NCBI GenBank assembly: GCA_018268595.1
Contig: JAFDWH010000009.1
Span: forward strand, 186,001 to 250,000
Origin: Actinomycetota bacterium
GTDB taxonomy: Bacteria; Actinomycetota; Thermoleophilia; Solirubrobacterales; Solirubrobacteraceae
DNA: 64,000 nucleotides
Reading direction: 5' to 3'
Part shown: one piece after another, positions 51,887-60,094 of the stretch
Position numbering within the stretch: the first letter of the stretch is position 1
Layout of the letters: each line of letters begins with the position of its first letter
Program-made: the position numbers and the translations under genes
The notes under the pieces: generated by a model
Seen by the model: only the letters and a program-made list of their open reading frames with translations
Database searches by the model: none
Told to the model about the DNA's origin: nothing

Positions 51887-52129
51887 ATGGCTTCCACCGT
51901 GACCATCCGCGCGACGACCGAGACACGCGACGCGCTCAACGAGCTGGCGAAGCAGGACGGCATCTCGGTGCCGGACCTGCTCGGGCGCCTCGCCGAGCGC
52001 GAGCACGAACGCCGGCTGCTCCACGAGGGGCTTGCGACGCTCGCGGAGATGGGCGACGCCACGCGCGAGGCGTACCTTGGCGAGTGGAACGAGTGGGCCG
52101 AGGCGCCGCTCGACGAGCCGCTCGCATGA
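51887..52129 (+). CDS. Antitoxin with ribbon-helix-helix N-terminus (MazE/MazE9-like)
   Basis: An 80-residue protein. VTIRATTETRDALNELAKQDG followed by SVPDLLGRLAEREHERRLL has the strand-helix-helix form of ribbon-helix-helix antitoxins that accompany MazF toxins in actinobacteria; the acidic tail (EWNEWAEAPLDEPLA) should bind the toxin. The ATG directly follows a TATACT box by 6 bases, so the message is probably leaderless. Its stop overlaps the toxin ATG by 4 bases. Confidence 0.85.
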   Translation: MASTVTIRATTETRDALNELAKQDGISVPDLLGRLAEREHERRLLHEGLATLAEMGDATREAYLGEWNEWAEAPLDEPLA

Positions 52130-52473
52130 GCCCGCCGCGCCAGGGCGAGATCTGGTGGGTCCGCCTCGATCCGACCGAGGGCGGCGAGATCCGCAAGACG
52201 CGCCCGGCGCTCGTGCTGAGCAACGACGGCCTGCATCGCCTGCCGCTGCAGCTCGCGATCGTGGCGCCGCTCACGACGACGCCGACGGGGAGCGCGCTCC
52301 ATGTCGAGATCCGGCTGCCGCACGAGGGCACCGAGCGCGTGACCTACGCGTTGCCGGAGCAAGTCCGCGCGATCTCCCACACGCGGCTCGTGAGGCGGAT
52401 CGGCCGTGCCACGCCTGCCGCGCTCGCCGCCACGCGCAGTCGCGTCAACCTGCTGTTGCGCGACGACCTGTAG
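52126..52473 (+). CDS. mazF: MazF/PemK family endoribonuclease toxin
   Basis: A 115-residue toxin. RQGEIWWVRLDPTEGGEIRKTRPALVL contains the N-terminal strand-loop with the conserved Arg-Pro, followed by AIVAPLTTTP and the late EQVRAISHTRLVRRIG, all typical of MazF. These enzymes cut mRNA or tRNA at short sequences; the specificity here is unknown. It is coupled to the antitoxin gene by an ATGA overlap. It converges with the MerR gene, with one base between them. Confidence 0.93.
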   Translation: MSPPRQGEIWWVRLDPTEGGEIRKTRPALVLSNDGLHRLPLQLAIVAPLTTTPTGSALHVEIRLPHEGTERVTYALPEQVRAISHTRLVRRIGRATPAALAATRSRVNLLLRDDL

Positions 52474-52474
52474 C

Positions 52475-53203
52475 TCAGCCCTTCAGCGTCTTCTGCAGCT
52501 GGCGCTCGACGGCGGCCGTCATCGTCTGCTGGAAGGCGGCGCGGACGGCCTCGCTCGCGAGCGGGCGCAGGCGCGCGAGCGCGTCGCTCAGCAGCGCCCA
52601 CTCCTGCGGCGTGCGCTTCGCCGGGTCGAGCTCGCCGCCGGCGACGTCCTCGACGAACAGGCGCACGAACTGGTCGGCGATCGCGCGCGCGTGGCGCTGC
52701 GTCTGCTCCGCGACCGCGAGCGCGTGCATCGGCGGCACGCCCATCGCCGCCAGCTCCTCCCCCGCGCGCAGCAGCGTCGGGCTCGGCACCTCGTAGCGGC
52801 CGTCGCCGAGCGGGCGGATCAGCTCGAGCCGCTCGGCCTTCTTGATCGCGCGCTGGTCCGTGCTGCCGAGGCGCGCCGTCAGCTCCTCGAGCGTCGTCAG
52901 CTCGGGCTCCTCCTCGGCGAACGCGGTCAGCACCTGGCGGCCGAACGCGAGCACCTCCTCGCTCGCGCCGTTCGCGGCGCCGATCAGCCGCTCGATCGCC
53001 TTGAGGTTGAAGCCCTCGGCCTGCAGGTCCTGGATCAGCCGCAGCCGCGCGACGTGCTCAGGCCCGTAGTAGCCGGTGCGGGCGCGCACCTCCGGCGGCG
53101 GCAGCAGGCCGCGCGACTGGTGCGCGCGGATGTTGCGGACCGTCATGCCGGTCTCGCGCGCGAGCTCGTCGATCGTCAGCTCGCCAGCGCGCCGGTCGCT
53201 CAT
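52475..53203 (-). CDS. MerR family transcriptional regulator
   Basis: A 242-residue regulator. TIDELARETGMTVRNIRAHQSRGLLPPP is the winged-helix domain, followed by RTGYYGPEHVARLRLIQDLQ. No metal-binding cysteines are present, and the long helical C-terminal part (about 150 residues) is of unknown ligand type. ATG at 53203 is chosen because TAGGAT on the complement (53211-53216) lies 7 bases upstream. It is divergent from a large membrane protein gene, and the dyad at 53254-53272 in the shared region is the likely target. Confidence 0.9.
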   Translation of the reverse strand: MSDRRAGELTIDELARETGMTVRNIRAHQSRGLLPPPEVRARTGYYGPEHVARLRLIQDLQAEGFNLKAIERLIGAANGASEEVLAFGRQVLTAFAEEEPELTTLEELTARLGSTDQRAIKKAERLELIRPLGDGRYEVPSPTLLRAGEELAAMGVPPMHALAVAEQTQRHARAIADQFVRLFVEDVAGGELDPAKRTPQEWALLSDALARLRPLASEAVRAAFQQTMTAAVERQLQKTLKG

Positions 53204-53253
53204 CGGGCACATCCTACGGAGCGTTCGCGGCCGGCCGGCGAGCCCACACGCTG

Positions 53254-53272
53254 ACATTGCAGGTTTGAATGT
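53254..53272. promoter_or_regulatory. Dyad in the divergent MerR/membrane protein promoter region
   Basis: ACATT and AATGT flank a 9-base spacer (19 bases in total), embedded in a wider TGACA...TGTCA frame (53252-53276). It overlaps the TTGAAT -35 candidate (53265-53270) of the membrane protein gene, a placement like that of MerR-family sites. Confidence 0.5.
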
Positions 53273-53286
53273 GTCATGGATCGATG

Positions 53287-53292
53287 TAGCAT
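53287..53292 (+). promoter_or_regulatory. Candidate -10 element of the His-rich membrane protein gene
   Basis: TAGCAT, 16 bases after TTGAAT (53265-53270). It abuts the ATG at 53293 and lies 6 bases before the in-frame ATG at 53299, so the second ATG may be the leaderless start. Confidence 0.45.
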
Positions 53293-55236
53293 ATGGGCAT
53301 GCACTTCTTCCTCGCCCTCGCGGCCGCCGCGCCGCCCGCCGCCCCGCCCGCCGGCGGCGCCGCGCTCGGCCAGGTCGCCGGCATGACGGCGGCCGTCACG
53401 CTCTTCACCGCGGCGCTGCTGTGGCTCGGGCTCGGGCACCGCTCCGGCCGCGTGGCCGCGCTCGGCCGCGCCGCCGACGCGCTCGGGCGCCTCACCGGGC
53501 TGCCCGCCTGGGCCGCCCTCCCGCTCGCGCTGTCGGGCAGCTCGCTGCTGCTCGCCGTGATCGGCCTCTACTGGGACGTCTCGCTGCACATCGACCAGGG
53601 CCGCGACCCCGGCCCGCTCGCGAACCCCGCGCACTACTTCATCCTCGTCGGGCTGTACGGGATCTTCGCCGCAGGCTTCCTCGCGATCGCGCTGCCGCGC
53701 GAGCGCCCGGCGACCACGGCGGTGCGGATCGCGCCGGACTGGCACGCGCCGGTCGGCGGCCTGCTGATGGCGGCGTGCGCGTCGTTCGCGCTGCTCGGCT
53801 TCCCGCTCGACGACGTCTCGCACCGCCTGTTCGGCCAGGACGTGACGCTGTGGGGCCCGACGCACCTGATGATGCTCGGCGGCGCCGCGCTGACGCTGAT
53901 CGCCGCGCTCGTGCTGCTGGCGGAGGCGCGGCTGGCGCTGCGCGCGCAGGTGACGTCGCCGGAAGGCGGTCGCTCGCGACTGCCGCACGGCGAAACGCCG
54001 GTGGCCCCCACCGAGACGCCGCTCGCCGCGCGCCTGCGCCGCCTGCGCGTGATCGCCGCCTGCGGCGGGACGCTCGCCGGCCTGTCGATCTTCCAGGGCG
54101 AGTTCGACTACGGCGTGCCGCAGTTCAGCATGCTGTTCCACCCGCTGCTGATCGCGTTCGCCGCCGCGCTCGCGCTCGTGCTGGCGCGCACGCTGATCGG
54201 CCGTGGCGGCGCGCTCGCGGCGGTCGCCTTCTTCCTCGTGCTGCGCGGCGCGCTCGCGCTGCTCGTCGGCGCCGGCTTCGGCGAGACGGTCCCCCACTTC
54301 CCGCCGTACGTCGCCGAGGCGCTGCTGGTCGAGGCGGCCGCGCTGGCGATGGGGGCGGGCGCGATCCGCTCGTTCCGCTTCGGCGCGCTCGCGGGCGCGC
54401 TGATCGCGACGCTCGGCGTGCCGGCCGAGTGGGCTTGGAGCCACGTGTGGATGCCGCTGCCGTGGCCGGCGCACATCCTGCCGGAGGCGATCGCGCTCGC
54501 GCTGCCGGTCGCGATCGCCGGCGGCGTGCTGGGCGCGTTCGTCGCGGGCGGGCTGCGGCTCGACGCCGCGCTCGTCGGGCGCCCGCGCGCGTGGGCCGCG
54601 GCCGGCGCGAGCCTGCTGACGGTCGCGGGCGCGGTCGCGTTCCTGCTGCCGACGAGCGCGCCGACCGGCGCGCACGCGCGGATCGCGCTGCGCACCGTGC
54701 AGGCCGGCGGCGGCCCCGGCGAGGCGACCCGCACGGTCGCGGCGACGATCCGCTTCGAGCCGCCGAGCGCGGTCGCGCACGCCGAGTGGCTGACCGTGAC
54801 CGCGTGGCAGGGCCGCGGCAGACTCGTGGTCGACCGCCTGCGCCCGCTCGGCGGCGGCGCCTACGCGACCACGCGGCCGATCCCGATCGGCGGCGGCTGG
54901 AAGGCGATGATCCGCCTGAACCGCGGACGCGACCTCGCCGCGATCCCGCTCGCGCTGCCGGCCGACGCGGCGATCCCGGTGCCCGCTGTCCCCGCGCGCG
55001 CGCTCGCGACGCGCGCCTTCCAGCCCGACCGGCACGTGCTGCAGCGCGAGCGCAAGCGCGACGTGCCGGCGTACCTGTGGGGGCTCGCCGGGCTCGTCGT
55101 GCTGGGGATCACCTCAGCGCTGCTGCTCGTGCTGGGCTGGGGGCTCGTGCGGCTCGCGCGGCGGGGAGGCGCCCCCGCCAGGCCGGACCCGCAGCCGGCC
55201 GCCGCCGTGCCGCCGCGCGTGCTCACGCACGCGTAG
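53293..55236 (+). CDS. Unrecognised polytopic membrane protein with conserved-looking His/Asp motifs
   Basis: I do not recognise the family. The 647-residue chain has an Ala/Pro-rich N-terminus, about 12 hydrophobic segments up to residue 460, an extracytoplasmic beta-rich region of about 130 residues, then one last helix (LWGLAGLVVLGITSALLLVLG) and a short cytoplasmic tail. Charged and His residues cluster at segment ends: YWDVSLHIDQGRDPG, NPAHYF, PLDDVSHRLFGQD, GPTHLMML, LFHPLL and WSHVWMPLPWPAHILPEA. The pattern suggests metal or haem binding and a redox function, which is inference. Start is ATG 53293 or, by promoter spacing, ATG 53299. Confidence 0.85.
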   Translation: MGMHFFLALAAAAPPAAPPAGGAALGQVAGMTAAVTLFTAALLWLGLGHRSGRVAALGRAADALGRLTGLPAWAALPLALSGSSLLLAVIGLYWDVSLHIDQGRDPGPLANPAHYFILVGLYGIFAAGFLAIALPRERPATTAVRIAPDWHAPVGGLLMAACASFALLGFPLDDVSHRLFGQDVTLWGPTHLMMLGGAALTLIAALVLLAEARLALRAQVTSPEGGRSRLPHGETPVAPTETPLAARLRRLRVIAACGGTLAGLSIFQGEFDYGVPQFSMLFHPLLIAFAAALALVLARTLIGRGGALAAVAFFLVLRGALALLVGAGFGETVPHFPPYVAEALLVEAAALAMGAGAIRSFRFGALAGALIATLGVPAEWAWSHVWMPLPWPAHILPEAIALALPVAIAGGVLGAFVAGGLRLDAALVGRPRAWAAAGASLLTVAGAVAFLLPTSAPTGAHARIALRTVQAGGGPGEATRTVAATIRFEPPSAVAHAEWLTVTAWQGRGRLVVDRLRPLGGGAYATTRPIPIGGGWKAMIRLNRGRDLAAIPLALPADAAIPVPAVPARALATRAFQPDRHVLQRERKRDVPAYLWGLAGLVVLGITSALLLVLGWGLVRLARRGGAPARPDPQPAAAVPPRVLTHA

Positions 55237-55807
55237 CGGCCGGCGGCGCGGCCGCCTCGAGGCCCGCCACGAGCGTCGCGACGAGCTGCTCGAACGAGCG
55301 GTCGCGGTCGACCGGCTTGCGGAAGCCGCCCGCCAGCTCGATCGTCACGTAGCCGCGCAGCGCGCTGCGGATCGTGCGCACGACGTGGACCGCGTGGTCG
55401 CCGTCGAGGCCCCAGCCGGCGACGATCGCGGCGATCACCGCGACGACGTCGTCGCCCGCCCGCTGCAGCTCGGCGTCGCTCGCGGGGAAGGGGGCGAGCG
55501 TCGCCGCGTAGCTGCCGGGATGCGCGTGCGCGTAGACGCGGTAGGCGTGCGCGAGCGCCTCGAGCGCGTCGACGCGCGCGCGGCCGACGGCGGCGCGCCG
55601 CAGCGCGTCGCCCAGCTCACGCAGGCCGCGCAGCGTGATCGCGCGCAGCAGCGCCTCGCGGCCCGCGAGGTGGTTGTAGAGCGACGGGGCTCGCACGCCG
55701 AGCGCGGCGGCCACGCGTGCGAGCGTGACCGCCTCGAGTCCCTCCGCATCGGCGATGCGGACGGCCTCCTCGACCACCCGCTCGGCGTCGAGCCCCTGTC
55801 GCGGCAC
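55223..55807 (-). CDS. TetR/AcrR family regulator with WHG-type ligand domain
   Basis: A 194-residue regulator. VVEEAVRIADAEGLEAVTLARVAAALGVRAPSLYNHL is the DNA-binding domain, with the later ELGDALRRAA, HPGSYAATLAPFP and LRGYVTIELAGGF matching the C-terminal domain found with WHG motifs. The GTG start directly follows the stop of a small secreted protein gene, so both share a transcript. Its 3' end overlaps the convergent membrane protein gene by 14 bases. Targets are unknown; the membrane gene next door is a candidate. Confidence 0.87.
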   Translation of the reverse strand: MPRQGLDAERVVEEAVRIADAEGLEAVTLARVAAALGVRAPSLYNHLAGREALLRAITLRGLRELGDALRRAAVGRARVDALEALAHAYRVYAHAHPGSYAATLAPFPASDAELQRAGDDVVAVIAAIVAGWGLDGDHAVHVVRTIRSALRGYVTIELAGGFRKPVDRDRSFEQLVATLVAGLEAAAPPAATRA

Positions 55808-56302
55808 TCAGGCGGTCGCCTTCGGGGCGTGCACCACCAGCTTCTTGATCGTGAGCTGCGGCGTGAAGCCGGTCTGGTCGCAGCGCCGGCTCAGCTTCGT
55901 GACCTTCCCGATCACCTTCGCGCGGTCGCCCGCGGCGAGGTCGGTCAGGTCGACTCTGCCGTCGCCGTTCTGGTCGTCCAGCCCCAACACCACGCGCGCG
56001 TGGTCGAGCGTGTACGTCTTCGTCGTTCTCCTATCGCCCTTGGCGGCGCGGTTCGTCTTCGCGACGTCGATCGTCACGTCGCCGCTGTAGGTCGGCTTGG
56101 AGGCTCTGGCGTCCGCCGTGGCGGCGTCCTGCACGAGCGTCTGGCTGACGAGCGTGCCGGCCGCGACGTAGGCGACCTTGTGCGGCATGCACTTGTGCGA
56201 TCTCGCCGGCGGGGTCGGGTGGTCGCCTCTCCCGTGCGCCCAGGCGGGGCTTGTCGTCAGCGCGGCGGCGCATGCCGCGATCAGGACCTTCCGAACGATC
56301 AT
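55808..56302 (-). CDS. Small secreted protein with an EF-hand-like loop
   Basis: A 164-residue protein of no recognised family. ATG at 56302 is supported by AAGGAGAT upstream on the complement. Residues 1-23 are a signal peptide (VLIAACAAALTTSPAWAHG). The mature chain has two cysteines and one calcium-loop-like segment, LDDQNGDGRVDLTDL (D-x-N-x-D-G spacing), near residue 107. Strand-rich sequence around it (GDVTIDVAKTN, AKVIGKVTKLS) may form an OB-like or Ig-like fold. It precedes the TetR gene without a gap. Confidence 0.75.
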   Translation of the reverse strand: MIVRKVLIAACAAALTTSPAWAHGRGDHPTPPARSHKCMPHKVAYVAAGTLVSQTLVQDAATADARASKPTYSGDVTIDVAKTNRAAKGDRRTTKTYTLDHARVVLGLDDQNGDGRVDLTDLAAGDRAKVIGKVTKLSRRCDQTGFTPQLTIKKLVVHAPKATA

Positions 56303-56502
56303 CCGATCTCCTTCGTCGCGTTTCGCGAGCACGCCGTCCGTGACGTGTTCATGGCTGCTGAAACGCTTCGGATGCAGGGAAGTTGGCCGCGTCCAGGCGC
56401 GTGTGGACAGCGGCGCTGCCGGCGTCCGGACGCGCCAGAACGGCTACATTGACCCATGTCACGTTTCTAGACGCCCCTGCTCCGCAAAGGAATCCAGACG
56501 CC

Positions 56503-57753
56503 ATGGCATCGACGATCGACCTGCCCGAGGCCTCCGGCGAGACGACGTTCTCGCTCGAGCTGACCCAGGACCAGAAGGACGTGCGCGACTGGGTGCACGG
56601 CTTCGCGAGAGACGTCGTGCGCCCCGCCGCGTCCGAGTGGGACGAGCGCGAGGAGACGCCCTGGCCGATCATCCAGGAGGCCGCGAAGATCGGCCTCTAC
56701 GGCTTCGAGGGGCTCGCGCAGTTCTTCGCCGACCCGACCGGCCTCGGCCTGCCGATCGTCAACGAGGAGCTGTTCTGGGGCGACGCCGGCATCGGCATGG
56801 CGATCATGGGCTCCGGCCTCGCCGCCGCCGGCATCTTCGCGAACGGCACCGGCGAGCAGATCGGCGAGTGGATCCCGCAGTGCTTCGGCACCGCCGACGA
56901 CCCCAAGATCGCCGCCTTCTGCGTCTCCGAGCCGAACGCCGGAAGCGACGTGTCGGCACTGCGCACGCGCGCGAAGTACGACGAGGCGACCGACACGTGG
57001 GTCCTCAACGGCCAGAAGGCGTGGGCGACCAACGGCGGCATCGCGAACGTGCACGTGATCGTCGCCTCCGTCGACCCCGAGCTGGGCTCGCGCGGGCAGG
57101 CGTCGTTCGTGATCCCGCCCAACACGCCGGGCCTCGAGATGGGCACGAAGCTGAGAAAGCACGGCCTGCGGGCGTCGCACACGGCCGACGTGTTCCTCGA
57201 CGACTGCCGCATCCCCGGCTCGTGCCTGCTCGGCGGCAGAGAGAAGCTCGACGAGCGCCTCGCGCGCGCCCGCGAAGGCAGAAAGTCGCGCGGGCAGGCG
57301 GCGATGGCGACGTTCGAGGCCTCGCGTCCGACCGTCGGCGCGCAGGCGCTCGGGATCGCGCGCGCCGCCTACGAGTACGCGCTCGACTACGCGAGAGAGC
57401 GCGTCCAGTTCGGCAAGCCGATCATCGAGAACCAGGCGATCGCGTTCGCGCTCGCCGACATGAAGATGGAGATCGACGCCGCACGCCTGCTCGTGTGGCG
57501 CGCCTCCTGGATGGGCCGCAACCAGAAGCCGTTCAGAAACGCCGAGGGCTCGATGTCGAAGCTGAAGGCCGGCGAGGTGGCGGTGTGGGTCACCGAGCGG
57601 GCGATCCAGATCCTCGGCGGCAACGGCTACACGCGCGAGTTCCCGGTCGAGCGGATGCACCGCGACGCGAAGATCTACACGATCTTCGAGGGCACCTCCG
57701 AGATCCAGCGGCTCGTCATCGCGCGCGCGATCTCGGGCATGCAGATCAGATAG
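56503..57753 (+). CDS. Acyl-CoA dehydrogenase (long form)
   Basis: A 416-residue flavoenzyme. AAFCVSEPNAGSDVSAL and WVLNGQKAWATNGG are the FAD and acyl binding blocks, and IFEGTSEIQRLVIARAI near the end has the catalytic Glu position. Compared with the first acyl-CoA dehydrogenase in this window it carries an insert (REKLDERLARAREGRKSRG near residues 247-266). ATG at 56503 follows AAAGGA by 8 bases. The 200-base upstream gap contains the dyad ACAT-N6-ATGT (56447-56460), a possible operator; I see nothing else there. Confidence 0.93.
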   Translation: MASTIDLPEASGETTFSLELTQDQKDVRDWVHGFARDVVRPAASEWDEREETPWPIIQEAAKIGLYGFEGLAQFFADPTGLGLPIVNEELFWGDAGIGMAIMGSGLAAAGIFANGTGEQIGEWIPQCFGTADDPKIAAFCVSEPNAGSDVSALRTRAKYDEATDTWVLNGQKAWATNGGIANVHVIVASVDPELGSRGQASFVIPPNTPGLEMGTKLRKHGLRASHTADVFLDDCRIPGSCLLGGREKLDERLARAREGRKSRGQAAMATFEASRPTVGAQALGIARAAYEYALDYARERVQFGKPIIENQAIAFALADMKMEIDAARLLVWRASWMGRNQKPFRNAEGSMSKLKAGEVAVWVTERAIQILGGNGYTREFPVERMHRDAKIYTIFEGTSEIQRLVIARAISGMQIR

Positions 57754-57761
57754 CGCGCGCT

Positions 57762-57777
57762 CCCGGCAGCCGCCGGG
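57762..57777 (+). terminator. Terminator-like hairpin after the acyl-CoA dehydrogenase
   Basis: CCCGGC-AGCC-GCCGGG is a perfect 6-bp stem 8 bases past the stop, followed by CGTATTAT. It lies directly before a second, larger inverted repeat. Confidence 0.5.
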
Positions 57778-57785
57778 CGTATTAT

Positions 57786-57819
57786 CCCATTCGCCGGTGC
57801 ATCGCTGCCGGCGAATGGG
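57786..57819 (+). repeat. Perfect 12-bp inverted repeat in the leader of the first DUF2142 pair
   Basis: CCCATTCGCCGG (57786-57797) and CCGGCGAATGGG (57808-57819) are exact complements around a 10-base loop. The repeat follows a TATTAT box (57780-57785) and precedes the GGGGGGAAG ribosome binding site of the next gene, so it would sit at the 5' end of that mRNA. Confidence 0.75.
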
Positions 57820-57841
57820 GAGATGCGACCGGGGGGAAGCG

Positions 57842-58495
57842 ATGGAAGGTCGTGCGCGGCTGCCGATCCTCGCGATCGGGTGCGTCCTGATCGCCGCCGC
57901 GCTGGCGGCGGTGCTGGCGCAGTCCGGCGTGCGCCGGACCGGCCTGAACCGCGTGCGCGCAGTCGCGCAGCTCGGAACGCTGGAGCGCGGCCGGACGCTC
58001 TGCCAGCGCGGTGAGCTGGTGCCGGCCGGGACCGGCGCGATCTCCGTCTCGCTGCTGGCCCCGCCCGCCGGCGGCGGCGCCGTGCGCGTCGCCGTCGTCG
58101 CCCGCGACGGGACGACGCTCGCCGGCGGCGCGGCGCCCGCCGGCTGGGGCGGCGTGGCGCGCACGATCCCGCTGCGGCCGGTGCTCGCGCGCGACGCCGT
58201 CGCGCGCGTCTGCGTCACGGCGGCGGGCGGTGGGATCGTCGGGCTCGCCGGCGAAGGGGCCGCCGACGGGGGCGGCGGCCGCGCGGCGATCGGCCGCCGG
58301 GCGCTCGGCGGCGACCTGCGGCTCGTCTACCTGCGCGCGCACGCCGCCTCGTGGTGGAGCGAGGTCGCGACGGTCGCGCGGCGGATGGGCGCCGGGCATC
58401 CGCTCGGCGGGACGGCGCTGGCCGTGCTGACGGCCCTGCTGCTGACGGCCGCGGGCGCGCTCGCGGCGTGGCAGCTGCTGCGGGGTGCGCAATGA
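57842..58495 (+). CDS. Two-helix membrane protein paired with DUF2142 protein, copy 1
   Basis: A 217-residue protein of no recognised family. A short cytoplasmic start is followed by a helix (LPILAIGCVLIAAALAAVLA), an extracytoplasmic domain of about 140 residues, and a C-terminal helix (LAVLTALLLTAAGALAAWQLL). The outer domain has two cysteines (RTLCQRGE and VARVCVT) and ends with SWWSEVATVARRMGAGHP. ATG at 57842 follows GGGGGGAAG; the longer frame from 57797 overlaps the hairpin and is unlikely. The stop overlaps the DUF2142 start. It is a paralogue of the protein at 60095-60799. Confidence 0.8.
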   Translation: MEGRARLPILAIGCVLIAAALAAVLAQSGVRRTGLNRVRAVAQLGTLERGRTLCQRGELVPAGTGAISVSLLAPPAGGGAVRVAVVARDGTTLAGGAAPAGWGGVARTIPLRPVLARDAVARVCVTAAGGGIVGLAGEGAADGGGGRAAIGRRALGGDLRLVYLRAHAASWWSEVATVARRMGAGHPLGGTALAVLTALLLTAAGALAAWQLLRGAQ

Positions 58496-60015
58496 CCGCC
58501 TCGGCCGCCGGCGCACGGCGGGACGCCGCGCGCGCGGGGCGGGTCCGCGCCGCGCTCGCGCGCGTGCGCGCCGGCGCCGCGCGCGTGCCGCGCGCCGCCT
58601 GGGTCTGCGCGCTCGTGGCGGTCCTCAACGCGACCGCGTGGTCGCTCGTCACGCCGCCGTTCCAGATCGTCGACGAGCCGTGGCACTACGAGTACGTCGA
58701 GCACGTCGCGAACCACGGCCGCCCGCCGGCCCCCTCCCCTGCGCGCCTATCGCCGTCGGTGCAGATCGTGACCGAGGACCTCGACCTCGGCCGCGTGATC
58801 GGCGCGCCCGAGAACGGCACGATCTGGTCGCGCGCCGAGCGCGCCCGGCTGGCGCGCGACCAGGCGCGCGTGCGCAGCGAGCGCGGCAACGGCGGCTCGT
58901 ACGCCGACGTGCCCGAGCCGCCGCTCTACTACGCGCTCGAGGCGATCCCGTTCACGCTCGCGAGGGGCGCGACCGTGCTCGACCGGCTCGCGCTGATGCG
59001 GCTCGTCTCCGCGCTGCTGGCCGGCGTGACGGTGCTGGGCGTCTTCCTGTTCCTGCGCGAGGCGCTGCCGGCGCACCCGTGGACGTGGACGGTCGGGGCG
59101 CTCGGCGTCGCCTTCCTACCGCTGTTCGCGCTGATGGGCGGCGGGCTGAACCCCGACAACCTGCTGTACGCGACGGCCGCGTGGCTGTTCCTCGCGTTCG
59201 CGCGGATCTTCCGCCGCGGGCTGACGCCACGGCGCGCGGCGGCCGTCGGCGCGCTGCTGGCGACCGGCTACCTGGCGAAGATGAACTTCGTCGGGCTCGT
59301 GCCGGGCGCGCTGCTCGGGCTGCTGGTGGCCGGCGTGCGCGCGGAGGGTGCGCTGCGGCCGCGCGCGCTGCGGCTGCCGCTGCTCGCGCTGGGGGTCGCG
59401 GCGGCGCCGGCGCTGCTCGTCACGCTGCTGAACGTCGCGGCGTGGGACCGGCCCGCGTTCGGGCTCGGGGCGTACTCGACGAGCGGCGTGCACCCGACGC
59501 TCGGCCACGGCTTCGACTACGTGTGGCAGTTCTACCTGCCGCCGCTGCCGGGGATGTGGCGTGCGAGCGCCACGACGTTCGCGGCGCGCGACGTGTGGTT
59601 CGACGGCTTCGTCGGGCGCTTCGGCTGGATCGACACGCGGTTCGCCGGCTGGGTCTACGACGTGGCTGCGATCCCGGCGCTCGCGACGCTGGCGCTGTGC
59701 GTGCGCGCGCTCGTGCGCGGACGGCGTGCGCTGCGCGCGCGGCTGGCGGAGCTGATCGTCTACGCGGCGCTGGCGGCCGGCCTGCTGCTGCTCGTCGCGC
59801 TCGCCTCCTACAACCTGCTGCTGCGACGCGGCGGCGGCGCCGCGGAGGCGCGCTACCTGCTGCCGCTGCTGCCGCTCTACGGCGCGTTGCTGGTGCTGGC
59901 GACGCGCGGCGCCGGGCGGCGCTGGATGGGGGTCGCCGGCGTCGCGATCGTGATGCTGGCGTTCGCGCACGACCTCTTCGGGCTGCTGCTGGAGGTCTCG
60001 CGGTACTACGCGTGA
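58492..60015 (+). CDS. DUF2142 family polytopic membrane protein, copy 1
   Basis: A 507-residue protein with about 11 helices. LNATAWSLVTPPFQIVDEPWHYEYVEH near residue 45 places an Asp-Glu pair in the first outer loop, as in GT-C type glycosyltransferases that use polyprenyl-phosphate sugars. PEPPLYYALEAIP, LNPDNLLYATAAWL and ARYLLPLLPLYGALL are shared with copy 2. A sugar-transfer role on the outer face is plausible but not shown. It overlaps its small partner gene by 4 bases. Confidence 0.88.
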   Translation: MTASAAGARRDAARAGRVRAALARVRAGAARVPRAAWVCALVAVLNATAWSLVTPPFQIVDEPWHYEYVEHVANHGRPPAPSPARLSPSVQIVTEDLDLGRVIGAPENGTIWSRAERARLARDQARVRSERGNGGSYADVPEPPLYYALEAIPFTLARGATVLDRLALMRLVSALLAGVTVLGVFLFLREALPAHPWTWTVGALGVAFLPLFALMGGGLNPDNLLYATAAWLFLAFARIFRRGLTPRRAAAVGALLATGYLAKMNFVGLVPGALLGLLVAGVRAEGALRPRALRLPLLALGVAAAPALLVTLLNVAAWDRPAFGLGAYSTSGVHPTLGHGFDYVWQFYLPPLPGMWRASATTFAARDVWFDGFVGRFGWIDTRFAGWVYDVAAIPALATLALCVRALVRGRRALRARLAELIVYAALAAGLLLLVALASYNLLLRRGGGAAEARYLLPLLPLYGALLVLATRGAGRRWMGVAGVAIVMLAFAHDLFGLLLEVSRYYA

Positions 60016-60094
60016 GCGCGTGCGGCGGGGCTATAGTCGCCGGTGCGGTCGCCAACCGACCGTGCGGACGGTTCGAAGGGGGAACGGGGGAGCC

